Assembly: GCF_024359525.1 (NCBI RefSeq)
Contig: NZ_JAKZEU010000001.1
Span: 124,001 to 188,000, forward strand
Reading direction: 5' to 3'
Length of the DNA stretch: 64,000 nt
DNA from: Paracoccus albicereus
GTDB taxonomy: Bacteria; Pseudomonadota; Alphaproteobacteria; Rhodobacterales; Rhodobacteraceae
Shown: positions 9,239 to 16,498 of the stretch, piece by piece
Position numbering within the stretch: position 1 is the stretch's first letter
Layout: each line of letters begins with the position of its first letter
Program-made: the position numbers and the translations under genes
The notes under the pieces: generated by a model
What the model saw: the letters and a program-made list of their open reading frames with translations, nothing else
What the model was told of the DNA's origin: nothing
Database searches by the model: none

Positions 9239-10318
9239 TCAGAACAGGGCCAGCTGGTCGCCGGCCTTCGCGGGCGGGCCAAATCGGCTGCAATCCAACG
9301 CAGCGGTCCCGGTCTGGTAGCCGAGCCGTTGCTTGGCCAGGCGAAACCGCTTGTGTATCAGCTCGACCTCGATCCCCTCGCCCTTCATTCGGCTACCGAA
9401 GTTCGGATCGTTGTCGCGACCACCCCGCATCGACTGCACACGCCGCATGATATGGGCGGCCTTGCCCGGATGGTGCCGCTCCAGCCAGTCGCGAAACAGG
9501 GGCGCGACCTCGTGCGGCAAGCGCAATGGAATCATGCTGGCAGTCGTCGCCCCGGCCTCACGCGCGGCCTGCAGAATCGCCTCGATCTCGGGCTCGTTCA
9601 GCACCGGGACGATCGGCGCCACCATGACCCTGGTGGGCACTCCCGCAGCAGCCAGTTCACGGATCATCCGCAGCCGCGTTCCCGGCGCAGGCGCGCGCGG
9701 CTCCATCGCGCGGGCCAAGGCCGGATCCAGTGAAGTCAGCGACACGCCGGCCATCGCCATACCCTTGGCTGCAAGCTCCGCCCACAGGTGCACGTCGCGC
9801 AACACCAACTGCCCGCGCGTGACCAGCGTGATCGGATGGTTCCAGTCCGACAGCACGCGCAGGATCTGAGGCATGATCCGGTATCTGGCCTCGGCCGGCT
9901 GATAGGGATCAGTGTTCGTGCCAAGCGCGATGGGTGCCACCTTATAGGATGGCTTGCCGATCTCACGTTCAAGAAGCTTCGCCGCGTCAGGCTTGGCGGC
10001 GATCTTCGTTTCGAAATCGAGCCCCGGCGACAGGCCCAGATAGGAATGTGTCGGACGCGCGAAGCAATAGATGCAACCGTGTTCGCAACCCCGATAAGGG
10101 TTGATCGAACGGTCGAACGGCACGTCCGGGCTGGCATTGCGGGTGATGATCGCGCGGGGCCGTTCCTCGGTGATCTCAGTCCGCAGCAGATGCTGTTCGT
10201 CGTCCAGATCCCAGCCATCCGATTCACGCTCGGACCGCAGCGGTTCGAACCGGCCTGCAGGCCGTGTATCGGCACCACGAGCCTTCAGACGCTCATCAGG
10301 ATTGCGAGGCGGCAGCAT
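9239..10318 (-). CDS. PA0069-family radical SAM protein (spore photoproduct lyase-like)
   Basis: A 359-residue radical SAM protein of the COG1533 type. The [4Fe-4S] cluster is held by Cys78, Cys82 and Cys85 in YRGCEHGCIYCFARPTH. Downstream segments GTNTDPYQPAE and TKSxLVLRD-like ITLVTRGQLVLRDV are typical. The C-terminus (MRGGRDNDPNFGSRMKG) is shared by PA0069 proteins. Related proteins are spore photoproduct lyases, but no substrate is known for this branch. No clear Shine-Dalgarno sequence precedes the ATG; TCTAAATT lies just upstream, so a short or missing leader is possible. It is divergent from the corrinoid gene across 141 bp. Confidence 0.85.
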   Translation of the reverse strand: MLPPRNPDERLKARGADTRPAGRFEPLRSERESDGWDLDDEQHLLRTEITEERPRAIITRNASPDVPFDRSINPYRGCEHGCIYCFARPTHSYLGLSPGLDFETKIAAKPDAAKLLEREIGKPSYKVAPIALGTNTDPYQPAEARYRIMPQILRVLSDWNHPITLVTRGQLVLRDVHLWAELAAKGMAMAGVSLTSLDPALARAMEPRAPAPGTRLRMIRELAAAGVPTRVMVAPIVPVLNEPEIEAILQAAREAGATTASMIPLRLPHEVAPLFRDWLERHHPGKAAHIMRRVQSMRGGRDNDPNFGSRMKGEGIEVELIHKRFRLAKQRLGYQTGTAALDCSRFGPPAKAGDQLALF

Positions 10319-10459
10319 AGTCCAAATTTAGAACAGAGAGAGAACATTGGCCAGCGATTCGATTCTGCCGTCGCGCATTTGCGCGCCGATGTCGGATTCA
10401 GTCTATCTTCTGCGCGCGATCCGCTTCAGATCACGGATACGATTGCAAGGATCTTTGCC

Positions 10460-11167
10460 ATGGCCGACAACGACGACGAGATCATCCTGTCCGAACTCAG
10501 CGACGACGAGCTTGTCCAGCAGATGATGGACGATCTTTACGACGGCCTGAAGGAAGAGATCGAAGAAGGCGTCAACATCCTGCTGGAACGGGGTTGGGCG
10601 CCCTACGACGTGCTGACCAAGGCGCTGGTCGCCGGCATGACGATCGTCGGCCACGATTTCCGCGACGGTATCCTGTTCGTGCCCGAGGTACTTCTTGCCG
10701 CGAATGCGATGAAGGGCGGCATGGCGATTCTGAAGCCGCTTCTGGCAGAGACCGGCGCGCCGCGGATGGGCAAGATGGTGATCGGCACCGTGAAGGGCGA
10801 CATCCACGATATCGGCAAGAACCTGGTGTCGATGATGATGGAGGGTGCGGGATTTGAGGTCGTCGATCTTGGCATCAACAACGCGGTCGAGAAATATCTG
10901 GAAGCGGCAGCGCGCGAAGAAGCCGACATCATCGGCATGTCGGCACTGCTGACCACGACAATGCCCTACATGAAGGTCGTGATCGACACGATGAAGGAAC
11001 AGGGCATCCGCGACGATTATATCGTCCTGGTCGGCGGGGCGCCGTTGAACGAGGAATTCGGCCGCGCCATCGGCGCCGACGCCTATTGCCGCGACGCCGC
11101 CGTGACGGTCGAGACGGCCAAGGATTTCATCAAGCGCAAGCACAATCAGCTGGCCGCAGGCGGCTGA
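10460..11167 (+). CDS. Cobalamin (corrinoid)-binding methyltransferase protein
   Basis: A 235-residue stand-alone corrinoid protein. Residues 10-100 form the helical cap domain (B12-binding_2), with VLTKALVAGMTIVGHDF and FVPEVLLAANAMKGG. Residues 104-225 are the Rossmann B12-binding domain with DIHDIGKN, where His116 (DxHxxG, Asp114-Gly119) should ligate cobalt. This is the central part of MetH, or the equivalent of methylamine/methanol corrinoid carriers (MtbC/MtaC). Close to a BHMT-like enzyme, it probably shuttles methyl groups to homocysteine. The ATG at 10460 follows AAGGA at 8 bp; upstream in-frame codons are not conserved. It heads a (+) unit with the small membrane protein and DUF1638. 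Confidence 0.92.
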   Translation: MADNDDEIILSELSDDELVQQMMDDLYDGLKEEIEEGVNILLERGWAPYDVLTKALVAGMTIVGHDFRDGILFVPEVLLAANAMKGGMAILKPLLAETGAPRMGKMVIGTVKGDIHDIGKNLVSMMMEGAGFEVVDLGINNAVEKYLEAAAREEADIIGMSALLTTTMPYMKVVIDTMKEQGIRDDYIVLVGGAPLNEEFGRAIGADAYCRDAAVTVETAKDFIKRKHNQLAAGG

Positions 11168-11200
11168 TCGCCCGGGACGCTCGCGGCCTAATGCGCGATT

Positions 11201-11222
11201 ACGCGGCAGGATCCTGCCGCGT
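11201..11222. repeat. 22-bp perfect palindrome after the corrinoid gene
   Basis: ACGCGGCAGG (11201-11210) followed by ATCCTGCCGCGT makes a 22-bp perfect palindrome 33 bp after the corrinoid stop. It could be a terminator stem, but no T-run follows, or a binding site. The remaining gap up to 11323 shows a weaker GTGAT/ATCAC pair and no other feature. Confidence 0.5.
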
Positions 11223-11323
11223 GATGGATCCCCGGATCACTTCTGATGCTTTCTCATCAACTGACCCTTTCAATCCGGTCGGCCGGGTCTCATATTGAGA
11301 TGAGCAAGATGAGTGAGGACATC

Positions 11324-11488
11324 ATGCCGCTGCCGCATTTCCTGCTGATGATAGCCGCCGTGATCATGGCGGCCGCCCTGACGATCTGGGCGACGCTGTC
11401 GGCGGGCGTCCCGCTTGTGGCTCTTGCCCTGATCGCGTTGACCGGGGCGGCCGTGCTGCACCTGTCGATGCGCGATCATGAGGGCTGA
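11324..11488 (+). CDS. Small conserved-looking membrane protein, unknown function
   Basis: A 54-residue protein starting MPLPHFLLM, with two hydrophobic stretches (about 5-25 and 29-48) and a charged C-terminal MRDHEG; probably two transmembrane helices. In-frame ATGs also exist at 11300 and 11309; I prefer 11324 because GAGTGAGGAC lies just upstream and the hydrophobic part begins here. Its stop overlaps the DUF1638 start by 11 bp, which implies translational coupling. I do not recognise a named family. Its position between a corrinoid protein and DUF1638 suggests a link to that cobalamin methyl-transfer locus. Confidence 0.6.
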   Translation: MPLPHFLLMIAAVIMAAALTIWATLSAGVPLVALALIALTGAAVLHLSMRDHEG

Positions 11489-12311
11489 CGCCCCCATTCA
11501 CCAGACCGATATTCCTGCCCCGCTCCGCACGCTGCTGCTGGCATGTGGTGCCTTGGCTAAAGAAATCATCGCAATCCGTGACGCCAACAACTGGCATCAC
11601 ATGGACCTGCATTGCCTGCCTGCTGAACTGCATCTGCGTCCCGAAAAGATCCCCGACGCGGTTGCGGCGGCGGTCGCGAAGCATGGCTATGGATATGACC
11701 GGATCGTCGTCGTGTATGCAGATTGCGGCACCGGCGGGCTGCTGAAGGCGCGATGCGAAGAGCTGGGGGTCGAGATGATTCCCGGCCCCCACTGCTATGC
11801 CTTCTTCGACGGAATCGACGCCCATGCCGCTCGGGCCGAGGATGAGTTCACCGCCTTCTTCCTGACCGATTTTCTGGTTCGCCAGTTCGACGCTTTCGTG
11901 TGGCGCGCGATGGGCCTCGATCGGCACCCCGAACTGCGCGACATCTATTTCGCGCATTACGACCGGTTGATCTATCTGGCCCAGACCGAAGACCCGGCGC
12001 TGGACGCCAAGGCGGAAGAGGCTGCGGCAAGGCTGGGACTGGCCTATCAACGACGCAAGACCGGCTACGGCGACTTGCCGGGCTACCTTGCGGGGCGTCT
12101 CAGCTTTCCAGTTCGGCGTCCCAGTAAAGGAAATCCATCCAGCTTTCGTGCAGGTGGTTCGGCGGAAAGCGCCGGCCGACGGCGTGCATCTCGTCTGCCG
12201 ACGGCTGACGGGGACGCCTGCGCAAGGACATCCCGGAATGGCGCAACGACTTGTTCGCCTTGCGAAGATTGCAAGGTGAGCAGGCCGCGACGACATTATC
12301 CCAACTGGTGA
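11478..12311 (+). CDS. DUF1638 protein with anomalous C-terminal read-through
   Basis: The first 205 or so of 277 residues match DUF1638: LRTLLLACGALAKEI, a YADCGTGGLLK motif, GPHCYAFFDG and the FLTDFLVRQFD helix, ending near RRKTGYGDLPGYLAG. DUF1638 genes occur beside corrinoid and methyltransferase genes in Rhodobacterales; the biochemical role is unknown, and help with corrinoid methyl transfer or reactivation is a guess. After residue 205 the frame runs on for about 70 residues that are the antisense of the HNH gene at 12100-12696 and look like random Arg/Ser-rich sequence. The natural stop therefore appears lost, by substitution or indel near 12095. The start overlaps the small membrane gene. 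Confidence 0.75.
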   Translation: MRADAPIHQTDIPAPLRTLLLACGALAKEIIAIRDANNWHHMDLHCLPAELHLRPEKIPDAVAAAVAKHGYGYDRIVVVYADCGTGGLLKARCEELGVEMIPGPHCYAFFDGIDAHAARAEDEFTAFFLTDFLVRQFDAFVWRAMGLDRHPELRDIYFAHYDRLIYLAQTEDPALDAKAEEAAARLGLAYQRRKTGYGDLPGYLAGRLSFPVRRPSKGNPSSFRAGGSAESAGRRRASRLPTADGDACARTSRNGATTCSPCEDCKVSRPRRHYPNW

Positions 12312-12696
12312 CACCGCCCCGAGAGCGCGGGACCACGTGATCGAAGGTCAATTCCCCCTTCGATCCGCAATACTGGCAGCAGAATTCGTCACGCAAAAAA
12401 AGATTGAAGCGCGTGAAGGCCACGCGCTTCTTGGGTTTGACGTAATCTTTCAGCACCACCACGGACGGTATCCGGAACGCCTGCCGCTGACTTCGAACGA
12501 CGTCATCATATTCCGCAAGAATCGAGACGCGATCCAGGAACACCGCCTTGATGGCCTCCTGCCACGGCCAAAGCGAAAGGGGGTAATAGGACAGCGGTCG
12601 ATAATCGGCGTTCAGGACCAAGGCCGGATGCTGACGCAACGCGCCGGGCTCGCGCACGAACTGAGTTCGGAAGTCCGTGTCGTGATGGTCCAGCAT
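12100..12696 (-). CDS. HNH endonuclease
   Basis: A 198-residue HNH nuclease. CQYC (Cys107, Cys110) and CSPC (Cys139, Cys142) form the structural zinc site. The catalytic part is TFDHVVPRSRGGVTSWDNV with Asp119-His120 and Asn134. The N-terminal 95 residues (VLNADYRPLSYYPLSLWPWQEAIKAV) are typical of a chromosomal HNH family common in Alphaproteobacteria that is not a homing endonuclease; its role is not known. Its last 212 bp lie antisense to the DUF1638 frame. An in-frame ATG at 12696 gives the conserved start; TATATA on the minus strand near 12761-12766 may be part of its promoter. Confidence 0.85.
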   Translation of the reverse strand: MLDHHDTDFRTQFVREPGALRQHPALVLNADYRPLSYYPLSLWPWQEAIKAVFLDRVSILAEYDDVVRSQRQAFRIPSVVVLKDYVKPKKRVAFTRFNLFLRDEFCCQYCGSKGELTFDHVVPRSRGGVTSWDNVVAACSPCNLRKANKSLRHSGMSLRRRPRQPSADEMHAVGRRFPPNHLHESWMDFLYWDAELES

Positions 12697-12919
12697 CGCC
12701 CGTATCCCGTCCGTCGAGGCCGGGTCGACAGGGCGACCCGTCTATTCGTTCAAGCCGACTATATATCGCGTCCGGTGGCTGGCAAGTCCCCGGATGTATG
12801 CCCAGCCTTCTATCGCCAGAAGGTGACAACGCCGTGACGCGAAACCATGTTGCCCGATGGGTTGAATTCCACAGTCCGGATGCGAGGGTGAGCGGTCATC
12901 ACCGCAAAGGGTCCAAGTC

Positions 12920-13354
12920 ATGAGCAGACCTCCCCCGATACTCGGCACACTCGAATCCGCGCTATATGCAGACGACCTTGAGGAAGCGATACGGTTCTGG
13001 ACCGACACGATCGGTCTGGAATGCTTCCAGCGGGTCGATGGGCGCCACGCCTTCTTCAGAACTGCCAGTACACCGCCACAGGTTCTGCTGGTTTTCCGGG
13101 CTTCCGCCACCGAAAGTCCGCCGAAGGCTGGTGCAAGATTTCCTGTGCCATCCCACGGGGCAAATGGGCCCGGTCATTACTGTCTAGCGGTTTCGCCCGA
13201 TCTCTTGGACGCTTGGCGCGACCATCTGATCATATCCAATGTCGAGATAGAGGCCGATTTCGAGTGGCCTAACGGAGCACGATCAATCTATTTTCGCGAT
13301 CCGGCCGGAAATTCGATCGAACTCGCCGATCCGACCATCTGGACGGAAACTTAG
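12920..13354 (+). CDS. VOC-superfamily (glyoxalase/bleomycin-resistance) protein
   Basis: A 144-residue single-chain VOC protein: TLESALYADDLEEAIRFWTD at the start, FRTASTPPQVLLVFR, HYCLAVSPDLLDAW, and YFRDPAGNSIELADP at the end, the last being the classic glyoxalase-fold finish with a metal-ligand glutamate. The substrate is unknown. AAAGGG lies 8 bp before the ATG. Base use is visibly richer in A/T than in neighbours, including rare-type ATA and CTA codons, which may mean recent transfer. Between it and the HNH gene are 223 bp of divergent, otherwise featureless sequence. Confidence 0.75.
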   Translation: MSRPPPILGTLESALYADDLEEAIRFWTDTIGLECFQRVDGRHAFFRTASTPPQVLLVFRASATESPPKAGARFPVPSHGANGPGHYCLAVSPDLLDAWRDHLIISNVEIEADFEWPNGARSIYFRDPAGNSIELADPTIWTET

Positions 13355-13446
13355 CGGCGGACCTTCGCGACGGATGGTTCGCGGTTCCGTGCGGACAGGC
13401 TCAGCACGGCGACGGTCATCAGTGACAGGGCAAGCAGGACAGTCAT
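13351..13446 (-). CDS. 31-residue putative single-pass membrane peptide
   Basis: The minus strand encodes MTVLLALSLMTVAVLSL followed by SARNREPSVAKVRR and a TAA stop. The first 17 residues form one hydrophobic helix and the rest is basic, a positive-inside layout for a tiny inner-membrane protein. AGAGGA lies 8 bp before the ATG, a strong ribosome-binding site. The stop overlaps the VOC stop by 3 bp. No family is recognised; the case rests on the ribosome-binding site and the membrane-peptide pattern. Confidence 0.45.
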   Translation of the reverse strand: MTVLLALSLMTVAVLSLSARNREPSVAKVRR

Positions 13447-13529
13447 GGCAGTGATCCTCTGGTCAGGTTCAGCGACCCAACGCAATCACGGCGCGGCGGT
13501 TGCAGCAGGGCCCAGCCCGCAAGCAAAGA

Positions 13530-14180
13530 TCAGCCCAGCCGGTCGCGAATGAAGGCCAGCGCGACAGACAATCCGTCAGGGGCGATGCCGTGGCCCGTGC
13601 CCTTCATGACATGGGTGTAGACGGTGAAGTCCGCCTGAACCAAGGCATCCGCTGCCAGCCCCATGTCGGCGAAGGGGACCATCTGGTCCTGATCGCCGTG
13701 GACAAGCAGCACCGGCGGTTTGACCGCGACCTCTCCCAGCAACTCGGGCGCCAGAAGCCGCCCCGAGATACCGACGATCCCAGCCACCGGCTTGTCCCTG
13801 CGCGGCACGACGTGAAGCGCCATCATCGTGCCCTGCGAAAAGCCGACGACCACCATCCGGTCGGGCGTCAATCCTTCGTCCGCCAGAACCTTGTCCAGAT
13901 AGGCGTCAAGATCCTCGATCGACCGGTCCATCGAAGACTTGCGCTGCTCCTCGCTCGACCCGTCCAGCCAGGGGATGGGAAACCACTGAAACCCCATAGG
14001 ATTGTTGGCACAGGGTTCAGGCGCATCGGGCGCGTAGAACGCTGTGCCCGCCAGATGCGGCCCCAGCACGTCGGCGAGGCCTAGCAGATCCGCGCCATCC
14101 GCCCCGTAGCCGTGCAGGAAGACGACGACGCTTTGCGCTTCGCGCGGGCCTTTGCGGGCGGATGTCAACTCGCGGACCAT
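13530..14180 (-). CDS. Phospholipase/carboxylesterase-type alpha/beta hydrolase
   Basis: A 216-residue serine hydrolase of the phospholipase/carboxylesterase (abhydrolase_2) family. VVFLHGYGADG marks the oxyanion region, Ser115 is the nucleophile in GFSQG, an aspartate lies in HGDQDQMVP (163/165), and His197 in GTGHG completes the triad. The ATG at 14180 is preferred over 14201 because AAGGAG lies 5 bp before it. It starts 10 bp after the alkA coding sequence ends, so it is the last gene of the GntR-hypothetical-alkA unit. The natural ester substrate cannot be read from sequence. Confidence 0.88.
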   Translation of the reverse strand: MVRELTSARKGPREAQSVVVFLHGYGADGADLLGLADVLGPHLAGTAFYAPDAPEPCANNPMGFQWFPIPWLDGSSEEQRKSSMDRSIEDLDAYLDKVLADEGLTPDRMVVVGFSQGTMMALHVVPRRDKPVAGIVGISGRLLAPELLGEVAVKPPVLLVHGDQDQMVPFADMGLAADALVQADFTVYTHVMKGTGHGIAPDGLSVALAFIRDRLG

Positions 14181-14190
14181 GGGGGCTCCT

Positions 14191-14821
14191 TCACGCTGCA
14201 TTCAGACCCTGTCGGCCCTTCTCAAGCCGGTAATAGGCCCAGAGCCCCCGCGCCGCAACCGACCGCCACGGCGCCCAAGGCTGCGCCAGCAGGCGCAGGC
14301 TTGCCTCCTTCGGGCGCTCATCAAGACGGTACATCAGCCGCGCGGCCTCCTGCAGCGCCAGATCGCCGGCAGCGAAGACATCGGCGCGGCCGAGCGCGAA
14401 TTTCAGATAGATTTCCGCGGTCCAGACACCAATGCCGGGCAGCGCGACCAGCGCGGCCATCGCCTTGTCATCGGAAAGATCGCGCAGCGCCGACCAATCG
14501 ATTCCGCGCGCGGCAATGGCCCGCAGGTAGCGTGCCTTGGGCCGAGACAGACCTGCGGCGCGCAAGTCATCCGGTTGCGGCCGCCGCGATGCTGCGCTCG
14601 TCCGTGAGCCCGGCGGATTGCAGACGTTCCATGATCGCGGCCGCCGCCGCGACCGAAATCTGTTGTGATACGATCGCATCGAGAATGGCGGCGAACCCGT
14701 CTGCGCGCCGTCGCAGGGGCAGCGGGCCGATGCGGGGCAGCGCCTCGGCCCAGACTGGACAGACCGACGCCAGATGCGCGCAGCCTTCGGCCAGATCCGC
14801 CTCTGTCTCGATCAGCCTCAT
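14191..14821 (-). pseudogene. alkA: DNA-3-methyladenine glycosylase II (AlkA type), frameshifted
   Basis: Two overlapping frames together give one AlkA-like protein of about 210 residues. The first (start 14821) encodes MRLIETEADLAEGCAHLASV... to DERSIAAAATG and a stop at 14567. The second continues with PDDLRAAGLSRPKARYLRAI, the helix-hairpin-helix ALPGIGVWTAEIYLKFALG and the catalytic-aspartate segment DVFAAGDLALQEAA. Removing one A from GCAACCGG (14571-14578 on the complementary strand) restores AAAAPDDLRAAG. So a single-base insertion splits the gene. It could be a true pseudogene, phase variation or a sequencing error. It sits in an operon, overlapping the upstream gene by ATGA and 10 bp before the esterase. 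Confidence 0.85.
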
Positions 14822-15117
14822 TGGGCGAAACGCCCGGCCCTCCCGCCACGCCGGACAGGCGCGCGCGCCGCGGCGGCAAGCCCTTCGGACAGGACGGTGA
14901 CCATCGGATGGTCACGCCGCCCGCCCGCCCCGTCAGGCGCGTAAAGGTCCAGCACCGCCCGCATCGCCTCTGCCGGGGCGACGCCGTCGGGCAGCGACAG
15001 CGCCCAGTCCAGAAAGATCGTCCGACATTCCCCAAGCGTGATCCCGTCGATGCGAAAGCTTTCGCGGATCAACCCCTTCGGATCGGCGCGCGCCGCGTCG
15101 AGCGCATCGTCAGCCAT
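14818..15117 (-). CDS. Conserved hypothetical protein between GntR regulator and alkA
   Basis: A 99-residue soluble protein starting MADDALDAARADPKGL, with a central GITLGECRTIFLDWALSLP and a basic, glycine-rich end. I do not recognise a domain with certainty. The start at 15117 is chosen because ATGGCTGA overlaps the GntR stop; the frame also allows 15132. Its own stop overlaps the alkA start as ATGA. The tight coupling to a GntR gene and a glycosylase shows it is a genuine gene of the same transcript. Confidence 0.7.
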   Translation of the reverse strand: MADDALDAARADPKGLIRESFRIDGITLGECRTIFLDWALSLPDGVAPAEAMRAVLDLYAPDGAGGRRDHPMVTVLSEGLAAAARAPVRRGGRAGRFAQ

Positions 15118-15736
15118 CGACGCGTTCCGCATCCAGCTTCAACCGCGTCTCCCATGCCTGCGAGATATGCGCACGGACTGCACGGTCCGCGCCGTCGCCG
15201 TCGCCTGCGCGGATCGCATCGACGATCGCCTGATGCTCGTCCAGCGCGGTTTCGTCCCGCCCTTCCGCGGCCAGCGTGGTCCGCGCCATCAGCGCCATGC
15301 TGCGCCGCACCAGATCAAGCTGCTGGACCAGGTAGCGGTTGTGCGAGGCAAGGTGCAGCTGGTGGTGAAAACGCCGATTTGTCCGCGCCAGTGCCTCGGG
15401 GTCGCGACCGCTGTCTCGATCTTCGGCGATCATCCCCTCCAGCACGCGGACTTCCTCGGGCGTCGCGTGGCGGGCGGCCAGCCGCGCCGCCAGCGCCTCC
15501 AGTTCCGCACGCACCGTGTAAAGCTCTGCCAGCTGGTTGTGGTCGAGCGTGGCGACGATCAGGCTGCGCCCGTCGCGCACCAGCATCGCCTGCGTTTCCA
15601 GCCGCTGCAGCGCCTCACGGACCGGGGTGCGCGATACCCCGAACCGCTCGGCCAGCTCGGATTCGACCAGCCGGTCCCCCGGTCGGTATTCGCCGGCATC
15701 GATGGCCGACAGGATCAATGTATAGGCGTCCTTCAT
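15110..15736 (-). CDS. GntR-family transcriptional regulator (FCD/FadR type)
   Basis: A 208-residue repressor-type regulator. Residues 1-65 form the GntR winged helix (GDRLVESELAERFGVSRTPVREALQRLE), and the remainder is an all-helical FCD effector domain with LYTVRAELEALAARLAA, FHHQLHLASHN and HQAIVDAI, where the conserved His/Asp pairs usually bind a metal and an organic acid. The start at 15736 (MKDAYT) precedes conserved sequence; an upstream in-frame start adds 12 unlike residues. It heads the operon running to 13530 and is divergent from the HAD phosphatase across 66 bp, so it may control both. Confidence 0.9.
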   Translation of the reverse strand: MKDAYTLILSAIDAGEYRPGDRLVESELAERFGVSRTPVREALQRLETQAMLVRDGRSLIVATLDHNQLAELYTVRAELEALAARLAARHATPEEVRVLEGMIAEDRDSGRDPEALARTNRRFHHQLHLASHNRYLVQQLDLVRRSMALMARTTLAAEGRDETALDEHQAIVDAIRAGDGDGADRAVRAHISQAWETRLKLDAERVDG

Positions 15737-15802
15737 GGCGGCCACATTCCGCCCTGCCCCCCGCGATTGCAAGCGGCCATCCCGCGCGCTATCCCGTCAA
15801 TC

Positions 15803-16498
15803 ATGGATTTCGCGCATGTCGAGTGCTGGATCTTCGATCTGGACAACACGCTCTATCACCCCGACGCCCGGCTGTTCTCGCAGATCGAGCGCCTGATGAC
15901 CGCCTATGTGATGCGCGAACTGGGCGTGAGCGAGGCCGAGGCGAGCCATCTGCGCGACCAGTACTGGCGCGACCACGGGACGACGCTGGCCGGCCTGATG
16001 GCGCATCACGCGCTGGACCCGGCGCCCTATCTGGCCGACGTTCACGACATCGACTTCACCGAATTGATGCCCGACCCGCCCCTGGCCGCAGCCATCGCCG
16101 CGCTGCCGGGGCGCAAGATCATCCACACCAATGCCGACAAGGACTATGCCGCGCGGGTTCTGACCCATCGCGGGCTTGATGCGGCCGATCTGTTCGAGGC
16201 GATCTACGGCGTGGCCGAAACCGGCTTTCACCCCAAGCCCGATCCGCGCGCCTATGACATCGTACTCGACGCCCACGGGATCGACCCGACCCGTGCCGCC
16301 TTTTTCGAAGACGATCCCCGCAACCTGACCGTGCCGCATGACCTGGGCATGGTGACGGTGCTGGTGGGTGACGGCCGGCATGGCCCGGACGTGCTGCCGC
16401 CAGGGCACAGGTACGGACCACACGTCCAGCACCGGACCGACGACCTGACCGCGTTCTTGCTGGCCCTGGCAGTGACACGCGAGGAAACTCGGGAATGA
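15803..16498 (+). CDS. HAD-family pyrimidine 5'-nucleotidase-like phosphatase
   Basis: A 231-residue HAD hydrolase. Motif I is WIFDLDNTLYH with nucleophile Asp12 and Asp14; motif II is IIHTNADKDY, motif III Lys is in FHPKPDPRAY, and motif IV is AAFFEDDPRNL. The DxDNTLY form is characteristic of the SDT1/pyrimidine 5'-nucleotidase branch (TIGR01993 type), which dephosphorylates UMP/CMP or related compounds. Its stop overlaps the UbiH-like start by 4 bp (ATGA), so the two are co-translated. Confidence 0.88.
   Translation: MDFAHVECWIFDLDNTLYHPDARLFSQIERLMTAYVMRELGVSEAEASHLRDQYWRDHGTTLAGLMAHHALDPAPYLADVHDIDFTELMPDPPLAAAIAALPGRKIIHTNADKDYAARVLTHRGLDAADLFEAIYGVAETGFHPKPDPRAYDIVLDAHGIDPTRAAFFEDDPRNLTVPHDLGMVTVLVGDGRHGPDVLPPGHRYGPHVQHRTDDLTAFLLALAVTREETRE

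Noticed and set aside
14191..14821. Two separate genes instead of a broken alkA
   Set aside because: Both frames align end to end with one AlkA-type protein, and one base change joins them exactly.
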